DNA from: Bacillota bacterium
Lineage (GTDB): Bacteria; Bacillota; UBA994
DNA length: 6,697 nt
Assembly: GCA_018725535.1 (NCBI GenBank)
Contig: QLUS01000087.1
Coordinates: 1-6,697, forward strand
Reading direction: 5' to 3'
Part shown: one piece after another, positions 1-6,312 of the stretch
Numbering within the stretch: the first letter of the stretch is position 1
How the letters are laid out: each line of letters starts with the position of its first letter
Position numbers and translations under genes: made by a program
Notes under the pieces: model-generated
What the model saw: only the letters and a program-made list of their open reading frames with translations
Told to the model about the DNA's origin: nothing
Database searches by the model: none

Positions 1-116
1 GTAAGTGAAGTAAAGTAAATTGGCAGCACCGCGGCGGTAACTACCGAGGAGTAAACGGAGTTTGCCCAGTCGTACATCATCCAGCTGCGTTCCTCGAGCG
101 AAAACCCTTTTAACAA
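1..116 (-). CDS. UMF1/Atg22-like MFS transporter, N-terminal 38 residues (partial, runs off the left edge)
   Basis: Reading leftwards from a TTG codon at 116-114, the frame stays open to the window edge. The protein carries RSWMMYDWANSVYSS near residues 11-24, followed by a hydrophobic stretch ending LPIYFTSL. An SWxxYDWANSxx motif leading straight into the first membrane helix is the hallmark N-terminus of the UMF1 / vacuole effluxer Atg22-like branch of the major facilitator superfamily. These are 12-helix inner-membrane transporters whose substrates are mostly unknown. The TTG start is preferred because GAGAGAAGG (133-125) lies 8 nt upstream. A GTG at 125 sits on top of that site, an in-frame TGA lies just upstream, and the ATG codons at 80 and 77 fall inside the conserved motif. 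The gene is divergent from the PAP2 phosphatase. Family assignment rests on this short motif only; the rest of the gene is outside the window. Confidence 0.8.
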   Translation of the reverse strand, partial: MLKGFSLEERSWMMYDWANSVYSSVVTAAVLPIYFTSL

Positions 117-311
117 TTGGCGCACCTTCTCTCACTAGCTGCATCTTTATTTTACACGATAAGCTATGAACCTGCTGTTTGACAAGCGTTAATGATTTGT
201 AAAAGCTTTGCGCCTCGATTTTACAGGCTGTTATCAAACTATAAACACTGCTTTGACACTGGCGTGTTACAGTGCAATCAACAAGCATAAGGCAAAAGGG
301 AGGCGCTTTCC
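117..311. promoter_or_regulatory. Divergent intergenic region between the MFS transporter and PAP2 genes
   Basis: This AT-richer 195-bp gap must hold the promoters of both flanking genes. For the minus-strand transporter, TTGTCA (185-180) and TATCGT (161-156) with an 18-bp spacer form a plausible pair, and TAAAAT (154-149) is another -10-like hexamer. For the plus-strand gene there is a perfect TTGACA at 253-258, but the best hexamer 17 bp downstream (AATCAA, 276-281) is poor. TATAAA at 240-245 has no good -35. ACACTG occurs at 245-250 and 256-261, an 11-bp period, with inverted CAGTG at 270-274; these repeats straddle the TTGACA. The elements are visible in the sequence. Their use as promoters or an operator is inference. 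Confidence 0.4.
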
Positions 312-833
312 TTGCGCATTAAATCCTCGCTGCTAGAGACAGATATCGCGGTGTATTACTTTATGAATCGCAGGTTGCATGGGCGGGCCTTCGTCACGTT
401 TATGCGCGGCATAACTTTGTTTGGCGAAACAACTGCTGCAGTAGGCGTTGGCTTGTTGGCATTGCTCCTTGGGTGGGTCAGCGATACGGCAGTGGGAGTA
501 CATGCCACTTTGGTCATTGGAATATCACAAGTGGTGGTGCAGTCCGTCAAGCGTTTGGTGCACCGTACACGCCCATACGTCGTGCATGAGTGGTCACTCG
601 CAAAAAATCCCCCGGCCTGCCAGTACTCGTTTCCCTCCGGGCATACCGCCTGTGCTTTTGCATGGACCCTAGTGTTGGGGTTGTTTTATCCTTACCTGCA
701 GCCTCTGCTGTATCCGTTAGCGTTCTTGGTGGGTATGTCGAGAGTAGTGCTAGGATTTCATTACCCAACCGACGTCTTAGTAGGAGCAGCCATCTCTTAT
801 GGCACGTACATTCTTGTAATAGGGGTGCTGTAG
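312..833 (+). CDS. PAP2-superfamily membrane phosphatase (BcrC/undecaprenyl-diphosphatase-like), 173 aa
   Basis: The three phosphatase motifs of the PAP2 superfamily are all present: K80-x6-R87-P88 (KRLVHRTRP), P108-S-G-H111 and S143-R144-x5-H150-x3-D154 (SRVVLGFHYPTD). H150 would be the phospho-accepting histidine, H111 the general acid, and D154 the residue orienting H150. Hydrophobic segments around 31-53, 60-77, 112-128, 131-147 and 156-172 fit the usual five-to-six-helix integral membrane fold with the active site facing outward. Such proteins dephosphorylate lipid phosphates. Bacterial members of this size often recycle undecaprenyl diphosphate for cell-wall synthesis, but substrate cannot be read from sequence. 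The start is TTG at 312, supported by AAAAGGGAGG (294-303) with 8 nt spacing; there is no competing ATG before the conserved region. A separate promoter follows it, so it is probably not part of the downstream operon. Confidence 0.88.
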   Translation: MRIKSSLLETDIAVYYFMNRRLHGRAFVTFMRGITLFGETTAAVGVGLLALLLGWVSDTAVGVHATLVIGISQVVVQSVKRLVHRTRPYVVHEWSLAKNPPACQYSFPSGHTACAFAWTLVLGLFYPYLQPLLYPLAFLVGMSRVVLGFHYPTDVLVGAAISYGTYILVIGVL

Positions 834-865
834 GTACGGCACTTGCACTGCTGATAGCTTCCCCT

Positions 866-894
866 TTGCCAGCCCTTAGCATATGCGATATAAT
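866..894 (+). promoter_or_regulatory. Sigma-A-type promoter for the gloA-like to DUF4129 operon
   Basis: TTGCCA at 866-871 (5 of 6 to TTGACA) and a perfect TATAAT at 889-894 are separated by exactly 17 bp, in the 108-bp gap before the glyoxalase gene. This is the best housekeeping promoter in the window. Transcription would start near 901, giving a leader of roughly 40 nt that contains the hairpin at 908-924. The placement suggests this promoter drives all six downstream same-strand genes, since no comparable promoter or terminator is seen between them. Confidence 0.75.
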
Positions 895-907
895 CGCAGC
901 AGGAATA

Positions 908-924
908 CGATTGCTTCGCAATCG
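908..924 (+). promoter_or_regulatory. 5'-leader stem-loop just after the predicted transcription start
   Basis: CGATTGC, TTC, GCAATCG forms a perfect 7-bp inverted repeat with a 3-nt loop. It lies about 7 nt into the predicted transcript and immediately before the purine-rich SD (AGGGGGGAAG, 926-935) of the next gene. No U-tract follows, so it is not an intrinsic terminator. A hairpin at an mRNA 5' end can protect against 5'-dependent decay or affect ribosome access; either role here is inference. Confidence 0.5.
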
Positions 925-941
925 CAGGGGGGAAGTGCAGA

Positions 942-1313
942 GTGAAGTTTTCTATAGCGCACTGCAACATCAATGTGTTTGACCTTGAGAAGAGCCTTAA
1001 ATTCTACAAAGAAGCATTAGGTCTCGTGGAAGTCAGGCGAAAAGAAGCAAGCGATGGCAGCTTCGTTCTCGTCTTTCTTGGCGACGAAACAACGCATTTT
1101 CGCATTGAGCTGACTTGGCTGCGCGACCGTGCCACACCTTACAACCTTGGCGATAACGAGTCCCACATCGCCTTTGTAGTTGACGACTACGAGGCAGCGC
1201 ACGCGTTGCACACTAGGCTTGGCTGTATCTGCTATGAAAACACCGCCATGGGACTTTACTTTATAGAAGACCCCGATGGCTACTGGCTAGAGGTTTTGCC
1301 GAGCAAACGGTAG
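942..1313 (+). CDS. gloA: Glyoxalase I-like VOC metalloenzyme (lactoylglutathione lyase family), 123 aa
   Basis: This is a single vicinal-oxygen-chelate protein of the length usual for bacterial glyoxalase I. All four expected metal ligands are visible: H7 (AHCNINV), E56 (FRIELTW), H75 (ESHIAFVVDD) and E117 (GYWLEVLP). This H/E/H/E set and its spacing match the E. coli-type enzyme, a Ni/Co-activated cytosolic homodimer that isomerises the hemithioacetal of methylglyoxal and a thiol. The LTW...YNLG...HIAF segment and the EDPDGYWLEV tail are also typical. Many Gram-positives lack glutathione, so the thiol may be bacillithiol or another, and the reaction is not proven. The start is GTG at 942, with AGGGGGGAAG (926-935) upstream. 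It is the first gene after the strong promoter, and the MBL gene follows 45 nt after its stop. Confidence 0.85.
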   Translation: MKFSIAHCNINVFDLEKSLKFYKEALGLVEVRRKEASDGSFVLVFLGDETTHFRIELTWLRDRATPYNLGDNESHIAFVVDDYEAAHALHTRLGCICYENTAMGLYFIEDPDGYWLEVLPSKR

Positions 1314-1358
1314 AGTCGCGTGGCTTGTCCTGTGCCAAACGACGAAGGGGGTTCCTCG

Positions 1359-2123
1359 ATGCAGCAAACAGCTGAACATGTGCTGGTTTATTATCTCTAC
1401 CACAGCGGGTTCGCAGTGGTGACCAGAAACTACATCTTGATCTTTGACTACTACCGCGACTGCCCCTCTGGCTGCAGCACGACTGCAGACCAAATTTTGG
1501 CGGCAGCGCGAGGCAGACATGTGGTTGTCTTTGTTTCGCATGCACACCACGACCACTATACACCGGCCATTTGGGACTGGCGAGACAAGTGTGCGGAGAT
1601 CAGCTATGTGGTCTCTCTAGATGTCCCAGTACCTGATGGAGTAGCTGACGTAACAGCATTGAGCGCGAATCACCACTGCGCGTTAGGCTCTTTAGACATC
1701 ACTACTTACGCCTCTACGGACCAAGGAGTTGCGTTTTGGGTCGAAGCAGACGGCTACCGCATCTTTCACGCGGGCGACCTAAACTGGTGGCACTGGGAAG
1801 GCGAGCCGGACGAGGACAACAGGGCAATGGCTGAGCAGTACCGTCAAGAGATCGATGCTCTGCCCAAAGAGGTTGACATAGCCTTTGTGCCCGTAGACTC
1901 GCGGCTGGAACAAGCGTATGCTTTAGGCCTTACGTACTTTATGTCGCGCGTCGACGCACGGCTTATCTTTCCTATGCACTTCGCGAATGACTACTCTATC
2001 TTCGAGTGGCTAAAGCGCGATCTAACCCAGGAAGCAGAGAGCCGCATCGCGGAAATTACGCCCTCGCCTCTCCCATTCTACTTGGACGGGAGCAGAACGC
2101 CGTCCTCAATTGAAAGGAGCTAA
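1359..2123 (+). CDS. MBL-fold metallo-hydrolase of unknown substrate (COG2220-like), 254 aa
   Basis: The metallo-beta-lactamase signature is SHAHHDH at residues 60-66 (H61, H63, D65, H66). It is followed by the FHAGDLNWWHW motif (136-146, D140) and a C-terminal FPMHF (204-208, H207). The N-terminal YHSGFAVVTRNYILIFDYY element is characteristic of a group of clostridial MBL proteins related to the UlaG-type hydrolases; that placement is from memory of the family. The segment where many MBL enzymes carry a further His ligand reads TYASTDQGVAF and lacks one. The first ATG (1359) is preferred over an in-frame GTG at 1320, because GAAGGGGG (1344-1351) lies 7 nt before it and conserved sequence begins soon after. 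It lies between the glyoxalase and the peroxidase, which suggests a detoxification or stress role, but no substrate can be assigned. Confidence 0.8.
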   Translation: MQQTAEHVLVYYLYHSGFAVVTRNYILIFDYYRDCPSGCSTTADQILAAARGRHVVVFVSHAHHDHYTPAIWDWRDKCAEISYVVSLDVPVPDGVADVTALSANHHCALGSLDITTYASTDQGVAFWVEADGYRIFHAGDLNWWHWEGEPDEDNRAMAEQYRQEIDALPKEVDIAFVPVDSRLEQAYALGLTYFMSRVDARLIFPMHFANDYSIFEWLKRDLTQEAESRIAEITPSPLPFYLDGSRTPSSIERS

Positions 2124-2126
2124 ACT

Positions 2127-2669
2127 ATGAGCATATATGAGCTTAAAGTAAACGACATGCAGGGCAACGAGGTTTCACTGGCAGCGTATCGCGAGAAAGT
2201 GTTGCTCATTGTAAATACCGCGACCGAATGCGGCTTCACCCCACACTATACTGGCCTCGAGCGCATCTACAAGCAGTACAAGGCCCACGGCCTAGAAATT
2301 TTAGATTTCCCAAGCAACCAGTTTAACCAAGCTCCAGGCACGGTCGAGGAGATCCACACCTTTTGCAGCGGTCGCTTTGGGGTCACCTTTCTACCCTTCG
2401 CTAAAGTAGAAGTGGCCGGAGAGACTGCTCACCCGCTGTTTAAGTATTTGACGGCACACACGCATTTTCTAGGTTTCGACATGTCACACCCCATAGGCCC
2501 TCGCCTAGACGCCAAACTGCGTGCAGCTGATGCTAATTACCATACAACGCCCGACATAAAGTGGAATTTCACTAAGTTTCTAATTGACCGCGAAGGGAAC
2601 ATAGTGGGACGTTTCGAGCCCACCTTCGACATGGCGGCACTCGAAGCCATTATCAAGAGTGTTCTGTAA
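2127..2669 (+). CDS. Cysteine-type glutathione peroxidase family protein, probably thioredoxin-dependent, 180 aa
   Basis: This is a thioredoxin-fold peroxidase that reduces hydrogen peroxide and organic hydroperoxides. The peroxidatic Cys is C35 in NTATECGFTPHY, the position held by selenocysteine in animal GPx. The other catalytic residues are visible: Q65 in FPSNQF, and W146-N147 in KWNFTKFLID. C80 in TFCSGRFGVTFLPF lies where the resolving cysteine sits in 2-Cys, thioredoxin-linked GPx proteins, so reduction by thioredoxin is more likely than by glutathione. The usual Cys of FPCNQF is Ser63 here. Length is normal or slightly long for the family. The start ATG at 2127 has AAAGGAG (2113-2119) 7 nt upstream, and this site lies inside the last codons of the MBL gene. 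The stop overlaps the moxR start by one base (TAATG), implying coupled translation. Confidence 0.9.
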   Translation: MSIYELKVNDMQGNEVSLAAYREKVLLIVNTATECGFTPHYTGLERIYKQYKAHGLEILDFPSNQFNQAPGTVEEIHTFCSGRFGVTFLPFAKVEVAGETAHPLFKYLTAHTHFLGFDMSHPIGPRLDAKLRAADANYHTTPDIKWNFTKFLIDREGNIVGRFEPTFDMAALEAIIKSVL

Positions 2670-3619
2670 TGGGGGCGACGGCAACTGCTGCTCGCCTGCG
2701 CCAAAACATCGCCAAAGTCCTGGTAGGCAAAGAGCATGTAATCGACCTCATGCTAATAGCCCTAGCCTGTGAAGGGCATGTGCTGCTTGAGGATGTTCCG
2801 GGGACAGGCAAGACCATGCTTGCTAAGACCCTGAGCCGATCGCTTCAACTAGATTTTAAGCGCGTGCAGTTCACCCCAGACCTGTTGCCTTCTGACGTGA
2901 CCGGCGTAAGCGTGTTTAACGAGGCTACCGCGCAATTTGAGTTCCGCAAGGGACCCGCCTTCACGAATGTGCTTTTGGCCGACGAAATAAACCGCGCTAC
3001 CCCGCGCACACAGGCGGCTCTGCTCGAGTGCATGGAAGAACGGCAAGTGACAACAGATGGCGAAACGCGACCGCTAGCCGACCCTTTTTTGGTTATGGCA
3101 ACGCAGAACCCCATTGAACAGGAGGGCACCTTCCCTTTGCCCGAGGCGCAGCTAGACCGCTTTCTTATGCGGTTGGCGCTCGGATACCCCTCGGCAGACG
3201 AAGAAGCCCGCCTGCTACGTCGCTTTGCGCAAGCAAACCCCTTGACTACACTCGAGCCCGTTGCCAATGAACAAGACCTCGTGACCTTGCGCACGGAGGC
3301 ACAATCTGTGCACCTTGGCGAAGCTGTGTCCGAGTACATAGTGGCTGTCGTGCGCACAACACGCGACCATGAGGCGATTCGTCTAGGTGCCAGCCCGCGT
3401 GCAACGCTAGCATTAATGCGTGCGTCGCGCGCACGCGCCGCTCTGCTTGGGAGAGCCTATGTTTTACCGGACGACGTCAAAGCGCTCGCTAAATCTGTTT
3501 TGAGCCACAGACTGATCCTTAAAAACCAGTCCCGCTTGCGCGGCCAGAGCCAAGCATCTGTGCTTGACGCTATTCTCAGCCAAGTCCCTGTTCCTGTCCT
3601 GCCTGATCCCAACGCATGA
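2669..3619 (+). CDS. MoxR-family AAA+ ATPase, 316 aa
   Basis: All ATPase motifs of the MoxR family are visible: Walker A PGTGKTMLA (44-52; K48, T49), Walker B LLADEINRA (102-110; D105, E106), sensor 1 in ATQNPIEQEGTFPLPEAQLDRF (N147), an Arg-finger candidate at R164, and sensor 2 in LGASPRA (R244) within the C-terminal lid. Length and the PEAQLDRF signature are standard. MoxR proteins are thought to act as chaperone-like ATPases that remodel or load cofactors into partner proteins, often ones with a vWA domain and often membrane-associated. The ATG at 2669 overlaps the gpx stop (TAATG), and only a weak AAGAGTG precedes it, so translation is probably coupled. The stop overlaps the DUF58 start by 4 nt (ATGA). 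Adjacency to DUF58 is the classic arrangement for this family. Confidence 0.93.
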   Translation: MGATATAARLRQNIAKVLVGKEHVIDLMLIALACEGHVLLEDVPGTGKTMLAKTLSRSLQLDFKRVQFTPDLLPSDVTGVSVFNEATAQFEFRKGPAFTNVLLADEINRATPRTQAALLECMEERQVTTDGETRPLADPFLVMATQNPIEQEGTFPLPEAQLDRFLMRLALGYPSADEEARLLRRFAQANPLTTLEPVANEQDLVTLRTEAQSVHLGEAVSEYIVAVVRTTRDHEAIRLGASPRATLALMRASRARAALLGRAYVLPDDVKALAKSVLSHRLILKNQSRLRGQSQASVLDAILSQVPVPVLPDPNA

Positions 3620-4866
3620 GTAGTCGCATAGGCAACACAGGCAGAAGCGGCGATCCCGAACGCGAGCTAGCCCGCGTGGAGCAAGTTCAGGCCCGACACA
3701 CCGCACTTGTGTTTCTTTACGCGGTGACCGTTGTGTTAGGTCTTGCTTTGCGTTCCCCGGCCATAGTTATCTTTGGGGCCGGATGCCTGCTCCTAATGTA
3801 TCTACCCCGCTACTATGCACAGTCGGGGCAAGCAACGCTGACCTACAAGACCGTTTTCTCAGAACGCTTTGCCTGGCCGGGCGATATCCTTCGCCTGACT
3901 GTGGAAATTGAAAATCGGAGCTTCTTCCCGATTTCGCTGTTACAGGTCTGGGACGAACTCCCCCTAGGGCTTGAAATCGATGGAGGCACACTGACGGCCG
4001 ACAGACAAAAGCGCGTCCTGCAGCACGCCTTTAGACTCGGCATGTGGCAAAGGGTTCGACGCCACTACGCCGTAAGCTGCCCTAGCCGCGGTGTGTACAT
4101 TGTGGGCCCCACTCGGGTTGATTTGGCCGGACCCTTCGGTTACGGACGCGAGCAGTGGCAGTTTGGGCCGCAAGCGCAAATACTCGTTTACCCAAAGGTA
4201 CATGCGCTAAGTGAGCTGTGGTGTCGTCCCTTGGCGATGCTTGGCGAAAGCTCTTTGCGGAGCTTCCTGCACGAGGACCCCTTGCGCCTGCGAGGCGTGC
4301 GCGAATACACACCCGGCGACTCTTTAAACCGAATCAACTGGAAGGCCACAGCCAAGGCCGCGCGCCTATTGGTGCACGTGCACGAGCCATCCGCCCACAT
4401 CAGCGTGCAACTCCTGTTAAATCTTTCCAACAACGACCAGGTATGGCAGGGGCTTGACAGCGCCGAAACCGAGTGGGCGATTGAGGTCACCGCAAGTCTA
4501 GGCGTAGCCTTGCTAGAAAACCATGGTAGCGTGGGTGTTTCCGCTAACGACTACATTACCGATCTAAGCCTCGGTGCGGGCGAGGAGCATATGCAAAGTT
4601 TCTTGGCCACACTCGGGCTAGCTAACCGATACGCACTCTGGAAGCCTAGTACCTTTATCGCTTCAGCGTTAGAGCAGCGGCATTTCGGCACTACACTGGT
4701 GCTAGTGACCCCTAGCCTGACCGAGGAAATTATAGATGTTCTGGAGCAAGCAGAGATACGCCGCTCGCCCTTACGCGTGGTATATACAGGGAGTGTGGCG
4801 AACCCTCTGTTTGACGACGCATCGATGCTTTGGATACAAAGGCAGGGATGTATGAATGTACAGTAA
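3616..4866 (+). CDS. DUF58-domain membrane-anchored protein, MoxR partner, 416 aa
   Basis: Two hydrophobic segments near the N-terminus (about residues 29-45 and 48-66) anchor the protein. A beta-rich region follows (about 70-190). The DUF58 core spans about 205-310 with the diagnostic LRLRGVREYTPGDSLNRINWKATAKAARLLV (223-253), matching the family's RxYxPGDxxxxIxWKAxA signature. In many DUF58 proteins the next strand carries a vWA-like DxSxS metal site; here it reads LNLSNND (268-274), so that site is not intact. The ESxxxHEDPL segment just before the core is also family-like. DUF58 genes nearly always sit beside moxR, and the product is presumed to be a client or partner at the membrane; the biochemical role is unknown. 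The start ATG overlaps the moxR stop by 4 nt, and the 3' end overlaps the next gene by 11 nt. Confidence 0.9.
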   Translation: MSSRIGNTGRSGDPERELARVEQVQARHTALVFLYAVTVVLGLALRSPAIVIFGAGCLLLMYLPRYYAQSGQATLTYKTVFSERFAWPGDILRLTVEIENRSFFPISLLQVWDELPLGLEIDGGTLTADRQKRVLQHAFRLGMWQRVRRHYAVSCPSRGVYIVGPTRVDLAGPFGYGREQWQFGPQAQILVYPKVHALSELWCRPLAMLGESSLRSFLHEDPLRLRGVREYTPGDSLNRINWKATAKAARLLVHVHEPSAHISVQLLLNLSNNDQVWQGLDSAETEWAIEVTASLGVALLENHGSVGVSANDYITDLSLGAGEEHMQSFLATLGLANRYALWKPSTFIASALEQRHFGTTLVLVTPSLTEEIIDVLEQAEIRRSPLRVVYTGSVANPLFDDASMLWIQRQGCMNVQ

Positions 4867-6166
4867 AGTGCGTCTGTTCCTAGCTCAAACGCTCGCGCTT
4901 GCTGCTTTGGCGATAGTGATGCACACTTGGGCCAGCATATTAAGTACTCTGCTGCACACAGCGAACCTGCCAGTGCCCGCATCCTGGCAAATGCTGCTAT
5001 TTGGCGTCGTTTCGCTGGCGCTGGCGCGTCTATGCGGAAAATGCCGCTGGTGGCAGCGCATGACGCTTACCCAAGCTACCGCTTTAGCTGCGGCAGCTAC
5101 TGCCAACATCCTGATGAACGTAGGCGCTTTAGCCCTATCAGTTTTTGCTTTCACCTTCTACGCGATTTGCCTCATGGCACCCTCCATAGCGACCGCTGAT
5201 TGGGAGTATGTGGAAGTGCGGGAATGGCTCACTCTAGTTTCTGTCTTTATGGGACTCGCGCTTTTTGTGGCGCCATTCGCTGGGCCGCTGCCAACCGTAG
5301 ACGCGCTGCTCGGCTTTTCGCTGGCCAGCCTGCTTTCGCTTGGCTTCACATGGGAGCAACATGTTGAGGTAATGTCGAAGCACGCCCCTACCTACAGGGG
5401 GGCTGTGTGGATGCTCGGTGCCACCTTTATGTTCTTCGCGGCTGTTGCCCTAGCCGGGCGGGGCGTATTTAGTATGCGGCCTATGTTCGCTATGATTGCC
5501 GGGCTGGGACGCGAACTGTTGTTGTTAGTGCTGTATCCGTTCGGCTATGTAGTCGGAGCACTGGTCGCCGTGCTGCGATTTTTACAGAGCTTAGCGCGCG
5601 GTCGCACCACTACGCCGCCCGAGGAGGGTGAACGTTTGCTAGAAAACCTCCTCCCCGAGATGCGCGAACTAGCCGAGGTCAACCCCATTTTTCTGCAAAT
5701 ACTGGGCATCTTGTTTGGGGTGTTTCTTGTGGCGGTTCTTTACGTTGCGCTCGCGAGACAGATTGCCAACAAGGGACCTTCGCATGGGGATGAACGCGAG
5801 CCCCTGCAGGTCGAGTTTCGTTTACCGAAGCTCTGGTGGGCACGTAAAAATAAAGCCAAACGTCCTCTGCTCCCACGCGAGCCCAAGGACATTTGGCAAG
5901 TTATTCGCTTTATCGAGCTCTGGGGCACAAAACTAGCGCGCCCCCGCAAGCACAGTGAAACTATGCAGGAGTACGTGCATACGCTTATGTCGCTTCTACC
6001 GCCGCATGCCCTAACCACGATCCTGCAGCGCTTCGAGTCTTGTCGCTACCGCGAGCAGACCCTGACCGAGGCCGAGTGGCAGGAAACCCACGCGGCTTGG
6101 GCAGAAGCGCACGCAGCTGTTAACCCAGAGACGCTACACACGCGGCGAGTAACGCGCGCTCTGTAG
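4856..6166 (+). CDS. Polytopic membrane protein with C-terminal DUF4129-like domain, lacking a transglutaminase core, 436 aa
   Basis: Hydrophobic segments at about residues 7-28, 43-60, 72-90, 91-108, 121-141, 148-164, 183-201, 212-240 and 278-300 indicate an integral membrane protein with roughly eight or nine helices. The soluble tail (about 345-418) contains RKHSETMQEYVHTL and FESCRYREQTLTEAEWQETH, matching the DUF4129 pattern (polar/ETxxEY helix, then YR...LTxxE). In MoxR-DUF58 operons the third gene usually encodes a membrane-embedded transglutaminase-like protein (TgpA type) whose C-terminus is DUF4129. Here the position between the last N-terminal helices and the final one (241-277) is only a short polar linker, with no room for a Cys-His-Asp catalytic core. 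It is probably a scaffold or degenerate relative. Start ATG 4856 has a GGGA SD (4845-4848) and overlaps DUF58 by 11 nt. No clear terminator follows. Confidence 0.75.
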   Translation: MYSKVRLFLAQTLALAALAIVMHTWASILSTLLHTANLPVPASWQMLLFGVVSLALARLCGKCRWWQRMTLTQATALAAAATANILMNVGALALSVFAFTFYAICLMAPSIATADWEYVEVREWLTLVSVFMGLALFVAPFAGPLPTVDALLGFSLASLLSLGFTWEQHVEVMSKHAPTYRGAVWMLGATFMFFAAVALAGRGVFSMRPMFAMIAGLGRELLLLVLYPFGYVVGALVAVLRFLQSLARGRTTTPPEEGERLLENLLPEMRELAEVNPIFLQILGILFGVFLVAVLYVALARQIANKGPSHGDEREPLQVEFRLPKLWWARKNKAKRPLLPREPKDIWQVIRFIELWGTKLARPRKHSETMQEYVHTLMSLLPPHALTTILQRFESCRYREQTLTEAEWQETHAAWAEAHAAVNPETLHTRRVTRAL

Positions 6167-6195
6167 TTGCTCTTCTAACCCCAGCTTGAAGTCCG

Positions 6196-6312
6196 CTACC
6201 GACCTAGGATACGGCCAAGTTCTTCGCGCACTCCGACGGATGCAATATACTTGTAAGGGACCAACGTGCGCGCAAATGGCCCGCTCTGCATAACCAGACC
6301 ATCGCCATCGAG
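6196..6312 (-). pseudogene. Antisense remnant resembling a bacterial PH-domain protein (38 codons between stops)
   Basis: On the minus strand a 38-codon stretch between TAG at 6315-6313 and TAG at 6198-6196 reads DGDGLVMQSGPFARTLVPYK followed by YIASVGVREELGRILGR. The pattern 'GLxxxSGPFxRxxxPYxxIxSVxxREELxRxxG' resembles the central strands of bacterial PH-like domains (bPH families), where a short hydrophobic strand, a basic turn and an I.SV strand follow one another. The only in-frame ATG (6291) lies inside the motif and has no SD. The reading frame is closed by stops on both sides, and no continuation was found past the second stop. It therefore looks like a gene fragment, not a gene. The family match is tentative and by eye; it could be chance, although it fills the otherwise empty 182-bp gap between genes. 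Confidence 0.35.

Noticed and set aside
20..40. T-box-like string (TTGGCAGCACCGCGG) or a 16S rRNA 530-loop-like match near the left edge
   Set aside because: ACCGCGG is preceded by CAGC, not the TGGN needed to pair with tRNA; it is inside the open frame encoding the conserved UMF1 N-terminus on the minus strand, which explains it fully.
547..982. Overlapping open frames on both strands across the PAP2 3' end (minus 547-921, plus 590-982)
   Set aside because: They lie over the PAP2 motifs and the promoter region, have compositionally odd products and no SD; they are shadows of real genes.
1320..1358. GTG start at 1320 for the MBL gene (13 extra residues)
   Set aside because: No SD precedes it and the added residues are not family-like, whereas ATG 1359 has GAAGGGGG with 7-nt spacing.
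1359..2123. Glyoxalase II assignment for the MBL protein, tempting beside glyoxalase I
   Set aside because: Apart from HxHxDH the layout differs: the FHAGDLNWWHW and FPMHF motifs and the N-terminal YHSGF element fit a COG2220-like group, and typical glyoxalase II C-terminal features are not seen.
2845..3357. 170-codon minus-strand open frame inside moxR
   Set aside because: Ser/Arg/Thr-rich shadow of a GC-rich gene; the plus strand carries every MoxR motif.
6167..6195. Intrinsic terminator after the DUF4129 gene
   Set aside because: No stem followed by a T-run could be found in the gap.
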